DNA from: Syncephalastrum monosporum B8922
Taxonomy: Eukaryota; Mucoromycota; Mucoromycetes; Mucorales; Syncephalastraceae
Assembly: GCA_000697355.1 (NCBI GenBank)
Contig: JNEN01000819.1
Coordinates: 1 to 64,000, forward strand
DNA length: 64,000 nucleotides
Direction of reading: 5' to 3'
Shown: positions 33,678 to 46,588 of the stretch, in pieces
Position numbering within the stretch: position 1 is the first letter of the stretch
How the letters are laid out: each line of letters opens with the position of its first letter
The notes under the pieces: model-generated
Databases searched by the model: none
What the model saw: the letters and a program-made list of their open reading frames with translations, nothing else
Told to the model about the DNA's origin: nothing
Made by a program: the position numbers and the translations under genes

Positions 33678-35416
33678 TCACTCGTCCTCGCCGCCTTTCT
33701 TGCTCTTGCGTGCAGGGTTAGGCACAAATATCCAGCTTACGAGCATTGCACCAGACATGGCGATACAAAAGGGAAGCATCGCCTGCACACCTTTGGCGCC
33801 AATCAGCGCACCGTTGATAAACGGGAAAAGTGCGCTGCCGCCGCTGCCAAACTAAACAAGTCATTCCATCTCTGCGTCTTCGTCTTTGTCTTCTTTTTCT
33901 TTTTCTTTTCCTCTACTTCACTACTTACTGCTGAGAGGAATCCCACTGTGGTGGGATACAAACGGGGTGGTACCACCTTGCGCGCCAAAGCGACCGTGGA
34001 TGGATACAACGGTCCCAGTGCCACGCCGATCAGAGCAATGGCTGTGAATCATTTTAGTGAAAGTATTGTAAAACCAATGCGGCCGCGTTGAGTGCATTTA
34101 CCCATAGCATTGACGCCCACGTATGGAACGAACCAAAGCAAGAGAAGCATCCCGGTAATCACCGTTAAATAGCAGTAAATCATACGCTTCTCTCCAAAGC
34201 GCAGCGTCAAGTAACCAAGCAACACACGCCCCGCGCAAATACCTCCCCAATAGCCAGACATGATGCGCGCCATGCCGACCGCGTCCGTGCTTCGGGCAGT
34301 AATCAAGAACGTGTATCCCCAGCTACCGAGCGTAACTTCTGTGCCGACGTAAAGCAAGAGGAAGAGCGCACCCATATGTGTGATGCGGCACTTGAGACTT
34401 GTTCGCAGCAATTGCCCGTCGTCGCTCTTGGGTCGACTCTGGCCTTCCTCGGTCGAACCAGAAGGTGCCTCTTCATCGTGCCCCGCGTTGGCTCGTTTCT
34501 CCTTCTGTTCTTGTGCTTCTTTCTCACTGTTGGTGAGCACGTGACGGAGTCCAAACGGTGCGGTGACGGTAGCCACGACGGTGACTGCGCACAGAACCAC
34601 ATAGCTCATCGTCCATCGCTTCTGCTGTTCCAAAAATGCCGAAGCAATCAAGGGCATAATTAAAGCGCCTAGGCCATACAAGGCTAGGCCCAGTGGATCT
34701 TGTAAGACAAGGTCTACAAAGATCGAAGAAATTAAATAAAAACTTACCGTGCAAAAAGTTGAGGATAACCGTCGAATGTGGCATTTCGCCACATATCACA
34801 TTCCCTGCTGCTGATAACAAAGCCACGCCGTAGCCGATGAACACCATCATGCAGCACATGGCTGGAAAGGGCACAGCAAAAAGCACGACCAGATAGCCTA
34901 CGATGAGCGAGATGCAGCCGACAAACGCCGTCCTTGCTTGAGAAATCTTTTCGATCAGATCCCCATTGGTAAATGCAGCTGGTTGGACAAGCCAGTAGCG
35001 CGGGATTTCGTGTGGTTTAGCTTTTTCTTTGTACACCGCTGACAAATACACACAACTTTACCCAAGAAAAATCCGACCGATGTGAAGATGAAGAGCAAAG
35101 AGACCGTATAGTACTCGGATAATTGGTAATAAGCACGGATACTTGGTAGAAGAATACCGAGAGTGGCATCGTTCATGCCTGTAAGAGCGTAAAAGAGGAA
35201 AGCTTGCAGGAGACGAGGTAATACGGGACGGATGCGCTGCCAACGGGATAATGGAGCGGCTGTTGGATCTTGAAGCGTCCGACTTGGAGACGAGGTCGAT
35301 TCCTCCAGCGCCATCGAGCTGTTCACCAAAGCATTCGTCCTTGATATTGTAGCAGCGGCAGTCGGCTTTTCGAGACACAAATGGGCATGACTTTGATCTT
35401 CTCGCGACCAAGACAT
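33678..35416 (-). CDS. Major facilitator superfamily transporter
   Basis: Exons 35416-35062, 34978-34748, 34698-34102, 34041-33929 and 33851-33678 give 489 residues with about 12 hydrophobic segments. The first lies at LLQAFLFYALTGMNDATLGI. Central features are a hydrophilic loop of about 60 residues rich in Glu, Lys and Ser between the two six-helix halves (after ATVTAPFGLRHVL), and a second half starting GALFLLLYVGTEVTLGSWGY with GYWGGICAGRVLLGYL, an MFS motif A-like G-x-x-x-G-R turn. The layout resembles the fungal Bsc6/fucose permease-like group (sugar or nucleoside-type porters). The substrate cannot be assigned. It ends in a basic/acidic tail KSKKGGEDE. The N-terminus (about 1-70) is cytosolic and Ser/Thr-rich. 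Confidence 0.88.
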
Positions 35417-36988
35417 TGTTTGGCAGGAAAGGAAAAGGATATTTGGGCTGATTTCAAGCCGGGTTTTTATAAAGCTTACTTTGACACTCCTTTGCCCTCC
35501 GCTGTACCATATTCACCTCTGGTAGATCAATTGTATTGTTTTAGCATGCACCATGCGCTCTATATGAATAGGTGAATAAATCATCATTTACTGTAAATAT
35601 ATCTTTCTCGAGCGTGCGCCATACTCGTTCTCAAACTATGACTTTCTTTTGAGGACGAAGTCCAAGCAGTGTCCAGACAGTGCGATCTACACCGTTCCGC
35701 GGCTCGGTCTCTTGGATCCGTGTGTATCACGTATCTCATTTGGTACTTGGTGCTAGTAAATTCTGTTCGGATAATTTGCCGTCCTCTACTAGCGTTATGG
35801 GTGGAGGTGATGTAGTAATTATGTTTAGTGTATATGTAGATGTCCCGGGACAATGGTGAATATGCTCGGCTAGAGTGGAATTCTGGATCTATCCTATATT
35901 CATATGTCCCACCCATACTTTTATCATTTTATATTATTATTTTAAAATGTCTTTAGGACACGTCGTCGTCAGCAAAAGTAAAAAAAAAACTTTCGCCAAA
36001 CAAAAAGACGACACGTCCCGATATCTCCGCTTAGATTCAGGAAGCTGTTTCGTCATTGGATAGATCGACACTTCAGACATATTCTGGCGTTGCTCTTTAA
36101 AGAAAAAATAAAAGCGCCGCTTCCTGATATTCAAAACCAATACTTACTGTCTATGCAAGTTGTGGTTTTGGATATCGTTGGCTTGCAAGAGTGCCCTAAT
36201 ATTCTTGCTTTGAAAGCTTTAATTTGATGTAATAGAAGGAAAGCACTTGTCTTGACTCTGATATTTGTTGTCCCATATCGTCGAAATTTTGCTCGAAAGG
36301 TATCCCTCAGGACAACTTGTCTTCTCGTCTATATATATATATATATATGAATGTTGACAGTTCTATAAAGAGACGAGCAAGTATAGCGAACTGAATACTA
36401 GTATACAGCAGATGGTCTGAAATGACGAACCTAAGATGTTTCGGTGGAAAGCAAAAAGGGTATGAGTAAATGTGAGCAAGACATATCGATGATAAAAGAC
36501 GGCACTAAAGAGGATATACATAATACGCGCTTCATTATGAGTCCCAAGGTGGCGGATCGTATGTCTGCCAATTAACCAACTACTCACGAAATCAGATTCT
36601 AGTAAGACATTTTCAGCATTCTCAAATACTAACGCCTTTCGGCTGCGAAAACGGTTCCTTTCTACCTCCACATGTCTCCTGTTTAATGTATATACATGTG
36701 GTATGAGACTGCCTTGATTGAGGAAGCTAAGAGAGTGTGTCGCCACACCAAGGAAGAAGGCTACATTCCATATCGAAGCTATTTACAGCGTTAGATATTA
36801 GGTGAATAGAAGAGGAGTTCTTAGATGCAAAGGGCAGAGCAGTAGTTGGCATTTGTATAACCGATTTGGATCATTAGCAAAAATGCCTGGATTATGGTAT
36901 TAGAAGAATCAGCTGTTCCCAGGCAAATAAGAGATATGGACTTGCTTGGCAAGCGGAGTTCGTGAGTTCGTTGTCTTGTCTTCTTGGA
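35417..36988. other. Divergent promoter region between the MFS and NHX genes
   Basis: 1.57 kb, AT-rich, with an (AT) microsatellite at 36330-36348. Short frames on both strands (for example 36746-36363 minus) show no motifs. No RNA gene recognised. Confidence 0.5.
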
Positions 36989-39195
36989 ATGAGTGACAAC
37001 AGCACAGCACCCGATGATGATCCTCTCAAGGATCAGCCTATGGAAGAGGAGATATACATATCCTGGGCACTTCTCATTCTAACCGTTCTGCTCATTGGCG
37101 CATTATGGACAAGCTATTTCCTACAGCTGCGCAAGATCAGGGCTATCCATGAGACAGTCATTTCAATCATGGCAGGTGGGGGTCACACATCTCAATAAAG
37201 GTTTATCAGCTAGCTAACGGCAGAGCAGGGATGATTGTGGGTCTTATAATCAAACTGTCTCCGGGGACTATTATCCAGCGCATGGTCCAATTTAACCAGG
37301 GCTACTTCTTTAACCTCCTTCTTCCGCCGATCATTCTCAACTCTGGTTATGAGCTCAAACGGGTAATAACGCCATCAAAAGAAAAATGTCCCGCATCTCA
37401 CTATCAGCTCTAGCACAACTTCTTTCTCAATTTTGGCACCATCTTGACTTTTGCACTCGTCGGCACCTTCATTGCCGCTGTCGTCACTGGGTAAATCACG
37501 CGCTGGATATTGATTTCCTGTCCTAATCCCCCACATTCCCTATAGCGTCCTGACATACGTGTATGCCTTTTTTCACCCAGAAGGCATAAGCATCAGCTTC
37601 ATCGACAGCATGATTTTCGGCTCCATCCTGTCCGCCACCGATCCTGTCACCATTCTTGCCATTTTCTCGCAGCTCCACGTCGACCCCCAGCTCTTTTCCA
37701 TCATCTCCGGCGAGTCTCTCATGAATGACGCCGTCGCTATCGTGCTATCCGAGTAAGCCATGATAGAAAAGGGAAAGAAAGGGGCTGCATTATTGATTCG
37801 TCCTACTATTGCATAACAGGACGCTGCATAAATTTCGTGGGCAGGAGCTTCACGTGGCCAACATTTTCAAGGGCGTCGGCGTCTTTTTGGGTGTCTTTAC
37901 TGCGTCTACTTTAATTGGCGTCTTGTTTGGCATCCTTGTGGCGCTCATGCTCAAATACTCGGAGCTCTTCCGTTACCCTAGCATCGAGACATGTCTGGTC
38001 GCGTTGATGGCCTACAGCAGTTATCTATTCTCGAACGCAGCTCAAATGTCCGGTATCGTGACCCTCCTCTTTTCGGGCATCACCCTTAAACACTACGCCT
38101 ACGACAACATGTCCCTGCGTTCCAAACGCGCTACCAAATATGTTTTTCAAGTTCTCTCGCAGCTATCTGAAAACTTTATTTTCATCTACTTGGGCGTTAA
38201 TCTGTTTACACAAACGGAGCTCGACTACAAGCCGCTGTTCATTTTGGCAACCACAGTGAGTTTCCGATGCAAAACAAGCTTTTTTTCTGTACTAAGTGAA
38301 TGGATAGCTCATTATTTGCGTCGCTCGTTACATCTCTGTTGCACCTCTCTCTATGCTCATCAATGCGGTGTGCAGGGCGCTAGGAAAATCAGAGGAGCTC
38401 CTACCACGATCGCACCAGCTGATGCTCTTTTGGGCCGGTCTCCGTGGCGCGGTCGCATTTGCACTCTCGTCAGCCCTCGTAGGTGACAGTGCTCCAGCAA
38501 TGCGGACCACCATCTTGGCTGTTGTTACCCTGACAGTGCTCATATTTGGTGGTACGACGAATCGGATGCTGCAACTCCTAGACATCAGGACAGGTGTTGT
38601 GGAACCAGATGATTCAGGAAGTGAAGACGAGGAAAGAGATCTAGACCCTGTGGGGTACCGCAGATTACGACGCAGACCAGCCAGCATGTACTCAGACATG
38701 AGCGACGACGACGACGACGAGGAGGAACATGCACGGCCTCTGCCCCCGAATCGAGGCAACAGTACCATGGAAATGTCCATTGGTGGTTTGCTCTCAGGTC
38801 CGCTTGGAGACCCGATACCCGAGTCCGAGCAGCCCCACTGGTTCATGTCATTTGATAACAAGTATCTTAAGCCTTTATTTACAAAACGACATATACAAGC
38901 TCGAAACCAGACATTGGCCGAGTATTGGAAAGAAAAGAGGCGCAAGATGGATCGTGCCAATCGCAGCATGCTGGCTGGTATCCGGCACATGAGCTTTGGC
39001 CAAACTGCTTTACCTCGCGACGATCGAGACGGCGAAGATGCAGACGCCTTGACGCTCAAATCGGTCGACATGGATCGACAGCAAGCGTCGACCTCGTCAG
39101 CTTCGCCTCAAAAGAAAAAACTCGTGATCGGCTCTGGACGCGTATTCGGTCGATCGCCCTCAGCCAGTCCACCTTCAGATGAACAACCGCAATAA
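36989..39195 (+). CDS. NHX1: Na+/H+ (K+/H+) exchanger, Nhx1/NHE endosomal type
   Basis: Exons 36989-37175, 37229-37362, 37414-37490, 37546-37752, 37820-38255 and 38308-39195 give 642 residues. Core motifs: [30 protein letters not shown] (the amiloride-site FFxxLLPPII type), [32 protein letters not shown] (catalytic ND), [11 protein letters not shown] and [20 protein letters not shown]. This is the SLC9 family form that exchanges cytosolic protons for Na+/K+ in late endosome and vacuole lumens. It affects vesicle pH and trafficking. About 10-12 membrane spans fill residues 30-430. The cytosolic tail (about 210 residues) is acidic with a poly-Asp run (SDDDDDEE) and then basic. A short N-terminus with one early hydrophobic helix may be a signal anchor. 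The start is the first ATG in the frame. Confidence 0.94.
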
Positions 39196-39551
39196 CATAA
39201 AAGGATACCCCATTACCGATACAGAAACCGATAGAAGGAAAACCAAAATAAAGCCAAAGGTGGAAGAAGTCCGTTTTGGGAGAGGGAATGAAAAAAAAAA
39301 AAAAAAGAAGGGAATGACAGGGTGGGACCAATTACCAACAGCGAAAGTCTTTATGGGCCAGGTGGCGATTTCCTGATTTAGGACCCCTACGAAGTCCAGA
39401 TACTTCTTTCAAACGGTTGCGTGTGCTATTCTCAGTCCCCCCAAAACTTTCTTTCTTTCCCGCTTTTCACTTCCTCCTTTCTCGCTCAATTGCTGGGCGG
39501 ATTCTGCTAGCGATCTCCCCTCGTAGCATACCCACCATCCAAATCAATTAC
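39196..39551. other. Intergenic, NIK1 promoter
   Basis: 356 bp between NHX1 and NIK1 (same strand). It contains an A16 run (39289-39304) and a pyrimidine-rich leader just before the NIK1 start. No gene seen. Confidence 0.6.
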
Positions 39552-42500
39552 ATGGCAACCTGTCATCAGCGTTATTACGGGGAAGACGCACTGCAACGGG
39601 TGCTCGACACTGTTCACCTGATCGAGAAAGACCCCTGTGACAAAAGCCTTCTCTCTGCGAATGTCGATGACCAGTTGCTGTCAGATATTTACGCGGCACT
39701 GCTTCGTATCGCGGACGACAAATCGGATCTTCTGGCCCGTGCGCACACTTCACTTGCGGTGGACCATGAAAAGCTCCCGGAAACCCCATCTTTGACACCG
39801 CAGTATGAGACACCGGAGGAAGTCCCCATTGCACCACCGTCACCAATACAATCTACGGTAGGACAATCAAACAAACAAAAAAAAATTAAAAGAGAGAAAG
39901 AGAAGCATATAGTCGCTGAATCTAACTGGGGCAAGCGGATTGCTCGTTACAAAAAGAAGGTTGCCGCGCCACAGCGAAAAACGTCGATTCCACTACAACC
40001 GCCAGCACAGCCCTACTGTACCCATTGCGCCCATGAGATGGTCCGTGTGTCGAATGCATTTCTTGGCGGTGATTTGCACGAACGTATCCAATGCCCATTT
40101 GGGCACCATACCAATTCCAAGCAACCAGCCGCAGCCATCAATGCCATGCTGCAGCACATGGAAGCTTTTTCACTAGACATGTTACATGCGCTCCTTCCCG
40201 TGATCGAAACTGGCCAATTAGGCCTACAGGTCCCCGAGCAAAATCAAGCTGGCACGTGGCTCTATCTGGCCACCACGTTCAATCAAATGTCGTCCCATTA
40301 CCTTGATGAGGTTCTACAGACAACTCGTGTCATACGCGCTGTATCCCAGGGTGACCTCTCCCAGCGCTTGGCCATAGAAAACGAGTCCGGTCCACTTCAA
40401 GAGCTGCACCAATCTATGGATGATATGGGTAAGATAAACTGACATTGTTTATGGAGCCTGGTTGACGGCCCCCTTTTTCTCTTTGCAGTAAGCAAGCTCG
40501 ATCTGTACGCCTCGGAAGCGTCGCGTGTCGTGCACCAGATAGGCACTCAAGGAGAGCTCGGTGTAACGATGGGGCCAATTTCAGACGCGAGCGGTGCCTG
40601 GCGTCTATTAATCGACAATGTCAACACGATGGCGGTCACGTTAACAGCAGACATTCGTGACATTGCGGATGTGTGTAAATCGGTAGCGCACGGTGATTTA
40701 ACCAAGCACGTTTCCGTCCAGGTACGTGCATGAAACAAAACGAGAAAGGAGGAAACGCAATCTTAACGGGATCTTTAGGTCAATGGTGAGCTATATGATG
40801 TTAAGAATACTATCAACACGATGGTGGATCAGGCAAGTAGTGTTCCGATTTGTGTGTATGACAAGAACCAAGGAAAGAGGCTGAACGACCTCTTTGTTTT
40901 CCTGGTGTAGCTTTCCGGGTTTGCCACTGAGGTCACCCGCGTCGCATTGCAGGTGGGCGTCGAGGGAAAGCTGGGGGGTCAAGCCGTTGTCCACGACGCA
41001 CAAGGCACTTGGAGAGAACTGACTGACAACGTGAATCTGATGGCAAGCAATCTGACTGCGCAAGTGCGCGATATCGCCATGGTCTGCAAAGCAGTTGCTA
41101 GAGGTGATCTGTCCCAGAAGGTATTTATAATTCATTAATTTTCAATAACGCGTGCTAATGGCGTGCCATGTCGGTGCACACATAGATCACTGTCAATGTA
41201 AGCGGCGAAATTCATGATCTCAAATTCGTGATCAACACAATGGTAAGCCCATTGATGCATAACAAACCCAAGGGTCTAACCATCTGTGGTAAGGTGGAAC
41301 AACTTCGTTTCCTGGCAGCCGAACTCACGCGCGTCGCGCGTGAAGTGGGAACGGAAGGCAAATTGGGCGGCCAAGCCGAATTACTTCCCAATCTCGATGG
41401 CATTTGGCGCGATCTGACCGACAATGTGAATACAATGGCGGCGAACTTGACCGCACAGGTGCGTGATATCTCTGTCGTGTCGAAGGCGGTGGCGCGCGGT
41501 GACTTGACAAAAAAGGTTAGTGTACCAAACATGGCTTAATTCCATTGCATATTCCATACCTGCCTTTTTTTTAAGCTTACCAATGAAAATGGAACTCAAA
41601 AACATTTGCATTGAAGATTACCGTCGAAGTGCAGGGCGAGATACTCGAGTTAAAAGACACCATCAACTGGAAGATTGACCAGCTTCGGATCTTTGCAACG
41701 GAGGTCACCCGTGTCGCACTCGAAGTCGGCACCGAGGGCCGCCTTGGCGGCCAAGCCGTCGTCCAAAATGCAGCAGGCATTTGGAAGGATTTGACAGACA
41801 AGGTCAACATCATGGCCGCCAACCTGACCTCTCAAGTGCGCTCTATTGCGGCGGTGACCATGGCTGTGGCCGATGGCGACTTCTCTAAAAAGATCACGGT
41901 CGAGGTGCAAGGCGAAATATTGGATCTCAAGCTCGCTGTCAACTCCATGGTCGATCAGCTGCGCTCTTTTGTCTCAGAAGTGACACGAGTCGCCCGAGAA
42001 GTTGGCACCGAAGGCAAGCTCGGCGGACAGGCCAACGTCGTGAATACCCGCGGCACCTGGAAAGATCTCGTTGACAAGGTGAACATCATGGCCGCAAATT
42101 TGACGACGCAGGTGCGATCCATTGCCGAGGTCACGACCGCGGTCGCCAACGGTGATCTGTCCAAACAGATTGATGTGCAAGTGCATGGCGAGATCCTTGA
42201 TTTGAAGATCACCGTGAACAGCATGGTTGAGAAGCTCCGCATGTTTGCCACAGAGGTTACACGTGTGGCCAAGGAAGTCGGCACCGAGGGCAATCTCGGC
42301 GGCCAGGCTGTCGTCAAGGACGTGCGTGGTACCTGGAAAGATTTGACGGATAATGTCAATGCCATGGCAGCCAATATCACTGCCCAGGTCCGTGACATTG
42401 CCACGGTTTCCAAAGCGGTGGCGAGCGGCGATCTAACCCAGACAGTGACAGTCGACGTACGTTCATCCGCACGTTTGAAAGAAAAGAAATATAACACATG

Positions 42501-45236
42501 GGTGCATAGGTCAAAGGAGAAATACTGGATCTCAAGATGACCATCAATACGATGGTGCGACAGCTCTCTATTTTTGCCACCGAAGTGTCGCGCGTCGCGC
42601 TCGAAGTCGGCACCGACGGCAAGCTCGGCGGGCAGGCGATGGTCGAGGGTGTTGATGGCATCTGGAAAGACCTGACGGACAACGTCAACATGATGGCCGG
42701 CAACCTGACGACACAGGTACGCTCCATTGCGGCCGTCACCAAGGCGGTGGCTCGGGGTGATCTCTCACGCAAGATTACGGTGAACGTCAACGGCGAAGTG
42801 CTCGAGCTCAAAGAGACCGTCAACTCGATGGTGGATCAGCTGCGCACGTTTGCAGCCGAGGTGATCCGCGTTGCGCGCGAGGTCGGCACTGAGGGCAAGC
42901 TCGGAGGACAAGCCATGGTCAAGGATGTCGACGGCACGTGGAAAGACTTGACGGACAATGTGAACCTCATGGCGAGCAATCTGACGAACCAGGTGCGCGA
43001 TATCGCCTGCGTGTGCAAGGCGGTCGCGTGCGGTGAGCTGTCGCGCAAGGTCGTAGTGACCGTTCACGGCGAGATACTTGAGCTCAAGAACACGATCAAT
43101 ACCATGGTCGATCAGCTGCGCACATTTGCGGCCGAAGTCACGCGTGTGGCCAAGGAGGTCGGCACCGAAGGTCGACTGGGAACTAAGGCCGAAGTGCTCG
43201 ACGTCTCGGGTGTCTGGAAGCACATTACGTCCGATGTCAATACCATGGCAAGCAACCTCACAACGCAAGTGCGCGCATTTGCCCAGATCAGCGCGGCCGC
43301 CACCCGCAACGATTTCAGCCAGGTCATCACCGTGGAAGCCTCGGGCGAGATGGATTCACTCAAGACCAAGATCAATCAGATGGTTCTTTCTCTGCGGGAT
43401 GCGATGCAAAAGAATACCCAAGCACGCGAGGCAGCCGAGCTTGCCAACAAGAGCAAGAGTGAGTTTTTGGCCAACATGTCGCATGAGATCCGTACACCCA
43501 TGAATGGCATCGTGGGCATGACGACGCTTACGCTCGAGACTGAGCTCAACCGCGATCAGCGCGAGAACCTTTTGATCGTCAAGTCACTGGCGCTCAATTT
43601 GCTCACCATCATTGATGATATCCTGGATATCTCCAAGATCGAAGCGGGCCGACTCACGATCGAAGAAATCCCTTTCTCACTCCGTACGACCGTCTTTAGC
43701 GTCTTCAAAAGCATGGCGTACAAGGGCAATAACAAGCTCAGTCTCGTGTACGATGTCGAATGCACTGCGCCCGATTGGCTTATTGGTGATCCCCTGCGGC
43801 TGAAGCAGGTCCTGACCAACCTTATTGGCAACGCAGTCAAGTTTACGGCGGAGGGTCGCGTCGAACTCTCGGTGCTCCTTACGCGTGCTATCCGAAATCA
43901 AGGCGAAGAAGGACCGGCCCTTGAATTCTGTGTGAATGACACCGGCATTGGCATCTCCAAGGACAAGCTCGCGGATATCTTTGAAACGTTCTGTCAGGTG
44001 GATGGCAGCACCACGTAAGCCGTTATTTAAGCATGATTCTTAGGAGCTCATATATGTTTTTTTGTCCTTAGACGCAAATATGGCGGCACAGGTCTCGGGC
44101 TTTCGATCAGCAAGCGGCTAGTGGAGTTAATGGGTGGTAATCTCTGGGTCGAATCCGAACCCAAGCAAGGCTCCCAATTCTACTTTAGTATCCCCATCCA
44201 GACCGGCGACTCACGGCTGGACTGGATGGTTCCCAAGCCCACTGTATCGCTCGCACAACGCTTTTTGTACGTGCAAGACGACACCAACCCAGATGAATGC
44301 GCTTATCGCGAGGCAGTGACGCAGCAATGCGAGCGACTCGGCATTGACGTTATGTTTTACCGCCTCGACACGGTTACGAATGTGCTGCATGCGGCCGAGA
44401 CGGGCGAGGAGACTCCCTTGACGAAGCTAGTGTTCGATGCAGTACTTGTAAGCAGTGTCGAGCTCGCCGAACGTGTCCGTGAGCTGCACCATATCAGGCA
44501 TACCCCCATTACCATCATATCCAAAAGCCTCCATCGGCTCGATATCAAGTCCTGCATCTCGCTCGGCATCGCAAGCTATGTGAACGATCCCAACGATTTC
44601 GCCAGCTTTGCCACGGCGCTGCACGTGGCACTGGAAAACAACATGGCCGCGCCGTCCAACATGGAAGTCCAGCAATCGTATAACATTTTGCTCGTCGAAG
44701 ACAATCTGATCAATCAGCGTCTGGCGGTAAAGATGCTCGAAAAGGTCGGACACAAGATCACGGTCGCTCAGAACGGGTTGGAGGCTGTCGAGACGTTTGC
44801 GGCGAAGCCATTTGATATCATTCTCATGGATATTCAGGTACTCTCTCACTTACACACATGTGGCGTGATTCTATCGAGATATGCTGATCATTTTCCGTAT
44901 TTTTTTCCCATGCCTTTGACACGTGGTCATTAGATGCCTGTCATGGGTGGTTTTGAAGCAACGGAGTTGATACGCAAAAAAGAAGCCGCGGCGAGCGCGA
45001 GCGTGCGCGTTCCCATTATTGCTCTGACCGCGCATGCCATGATAGGTGACCGTGAGCGCTGCCTTGCGAATGGCATGGTAAGAATAGAAATGGACACACT
45101 TGCCAACGACAACCTGATTGTTCATTCTTTTCGTTTCTTGTAGGACGAATACGTCAGCAAACCATTAAGGCTTCCCGAACTGATTGCAGTGATCAATAAG
45201 TGTGCGCTCCGATCGCCTTCCGCTCCGCGCTTGTAG
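39552..45236 (+). CDS. NIK1: Group III hybrid histidine kinase (Nik1/Os-1 type) with expanded poly-HAMP region
   Basis: Eleven exons (39552-40428, 40489-40721, 40779-40832, 40911-41120, 41186-41242, 41294-41515, 41617-42456, 42510-44014, 44072-44837, 44934-45077, 45144-45236) give 1666 residues. The N-terminus (1-290) contains C156-x2-C159-x21-C181-x3-H185-H186. Then nine tandem units of about 92 residues (LGGQAxV ... W+DLTDNVNxMA ... GDLSxK), preceded by one degenerate HAMP. The histidine kinase has H1156 in [15 protein letters not shown], an N box [12 protein letters not shown], and G boxes DTGIGI and [10 protein letters not shown]. The receiver ends the protein, with phospho-acceptor D1586 in LMDIQMPVMGG. 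Nik1 kinases are cytosolic osmosensors that signal through Ypd1 and Ssk1 to the HOG MAPK. They are the target of phenylpyrrole and dicarboximide fungicides. Intron 3 is GC-AG. A further in-frame intron near 39857 is possible. Confidence 0.95.
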
Positions 45237-46588
45237 GATCCGAATATCCCCCATAACGCAAATGAGAAAAAAAAATTGCCCCTACCCGTATTTGTATATT
45301 TTTGCAGAAATGAATAATATATATCCGTACGTAGCATCATTTTTGTATCTGTTTCTTTTGTGAGCGTGTGTACAAATGATTTATGTAGTTGACTAGGCGT
45401 TCACGGAATATGATCACGTTCTTACAGTTGCAGGGATCGTCCAGGCCTAGGTGCATGTAGACTAGTGCGGGTTTTAGATGTACGATGATGATGGGCCGTT
45501 TCATCATTCATATCAAGCTACCGGCGGGGGACAACCAAGATAATATTCATGATGACTACGCATGTGCCTAAAGGCGCTCCGACCATCGTGGCACTTTTCA
45601 AGTGGCGCTCCGGTAATGCGTGAGGGAATGAGTGTTGTCTGCAACATGTCTGTTATGAGCCAAACTAAAAAAAACAGAGCGAGTATGTAACGGATGAATC
45701 GTCTGGATCGTTAACCCGCGGTGGCGAGGTACTCGAGCTTGTTTGAATGACGGGTGAGGGTGATCAAGCGGAGGAGGTGACACAAACAGGGTCTCGTGCC
45801 AATGCCGATCGGTAAAAATGGAACCGTTTCACAAATGGGGGTGAAGCAAAAGGTCAGTAAGAAATTGAGTGAATGGTAAGGAGAAAGTGAGTCCATATGT
45901 TATGCAAATGTACAAAAAAAAACCCACAACCATAGTAGTATGGGCATATCAGTATGTATAAACAGAGAAGCCTCGTTACAACGTGGTGCGCGTGCCGATC
46001 ACCCTGGGGTCTACGCACATGTGGCCCAGTATAGTTTTTCCTTCTCTTTATTGCGTCAGCTGGTTCATTGGAAAGACAGAGAAGGCAGCACGGCTATGGC
46101 GGATATGGCGGCTATGGATTGCGCCGAGCTACGATGAATAAGCAAGAGGGTAAATTACCCTCCCGCAATAGAAGGGTTCGCAACACGCACATCCTAGCAT
46201 ATACGGTTGCGATTGTAATTTCGAGAGAAAGAAGCTTCTTCCACTGTTTGCTCATAATGGTGAGGATGAACCTTATATCCCCTTTATTTTGCGTTTACGT
46301 TCAAGAGCGTGGGGGCGGCTTTTGGGCACGCGCCGCAAAAGTAAAGAGACGAAAAAAAAAAATAAGAACAATTCTCCCCCCCTCCCCTGCGCACGATCGC
46401 CGAAATGACCAAACAGAAGCTCCGCGATATCCTCCCAAAACGGTTTAGTCCAAAACGTATTTTTATCGTCTTTGCCTTTTACAACTTTTTTTTTTCTTTC
46501 CCTTCCTCTTCCATTTGCTTGTTCCCTTTTCCTCCACCACCTCTCTCTCTTTCAATTCACAGCTCTCTTTCTTCCCCATCCGCCCAGC
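45237..46588. other. Intergenic between NIK1 and the C2H2 gene
   Basis: 1.35 kb with pyrimidine-rich and A-rich runs close to the C2H2 start (46350-46585), likely its promoter and leader. Short frames without motifs. No RNA gene recognised. Confidence 0.5.

Noticed and set aside
39857..39912. Possible intron in NIK1 exon 1 (GTAGGA ... AG, A-rich)
   Set aside because: The obvious acceptor (CATATAG) would shift the frame. Only a weaker in-frame acceptor works, so I kept the region as coding.
41955..42497. Long minus-strand frames across the HAMP repeats
   Set aside because: They repeat with the same 92-codon period as the sense units, so they are mirror images of the repeat and not genes.
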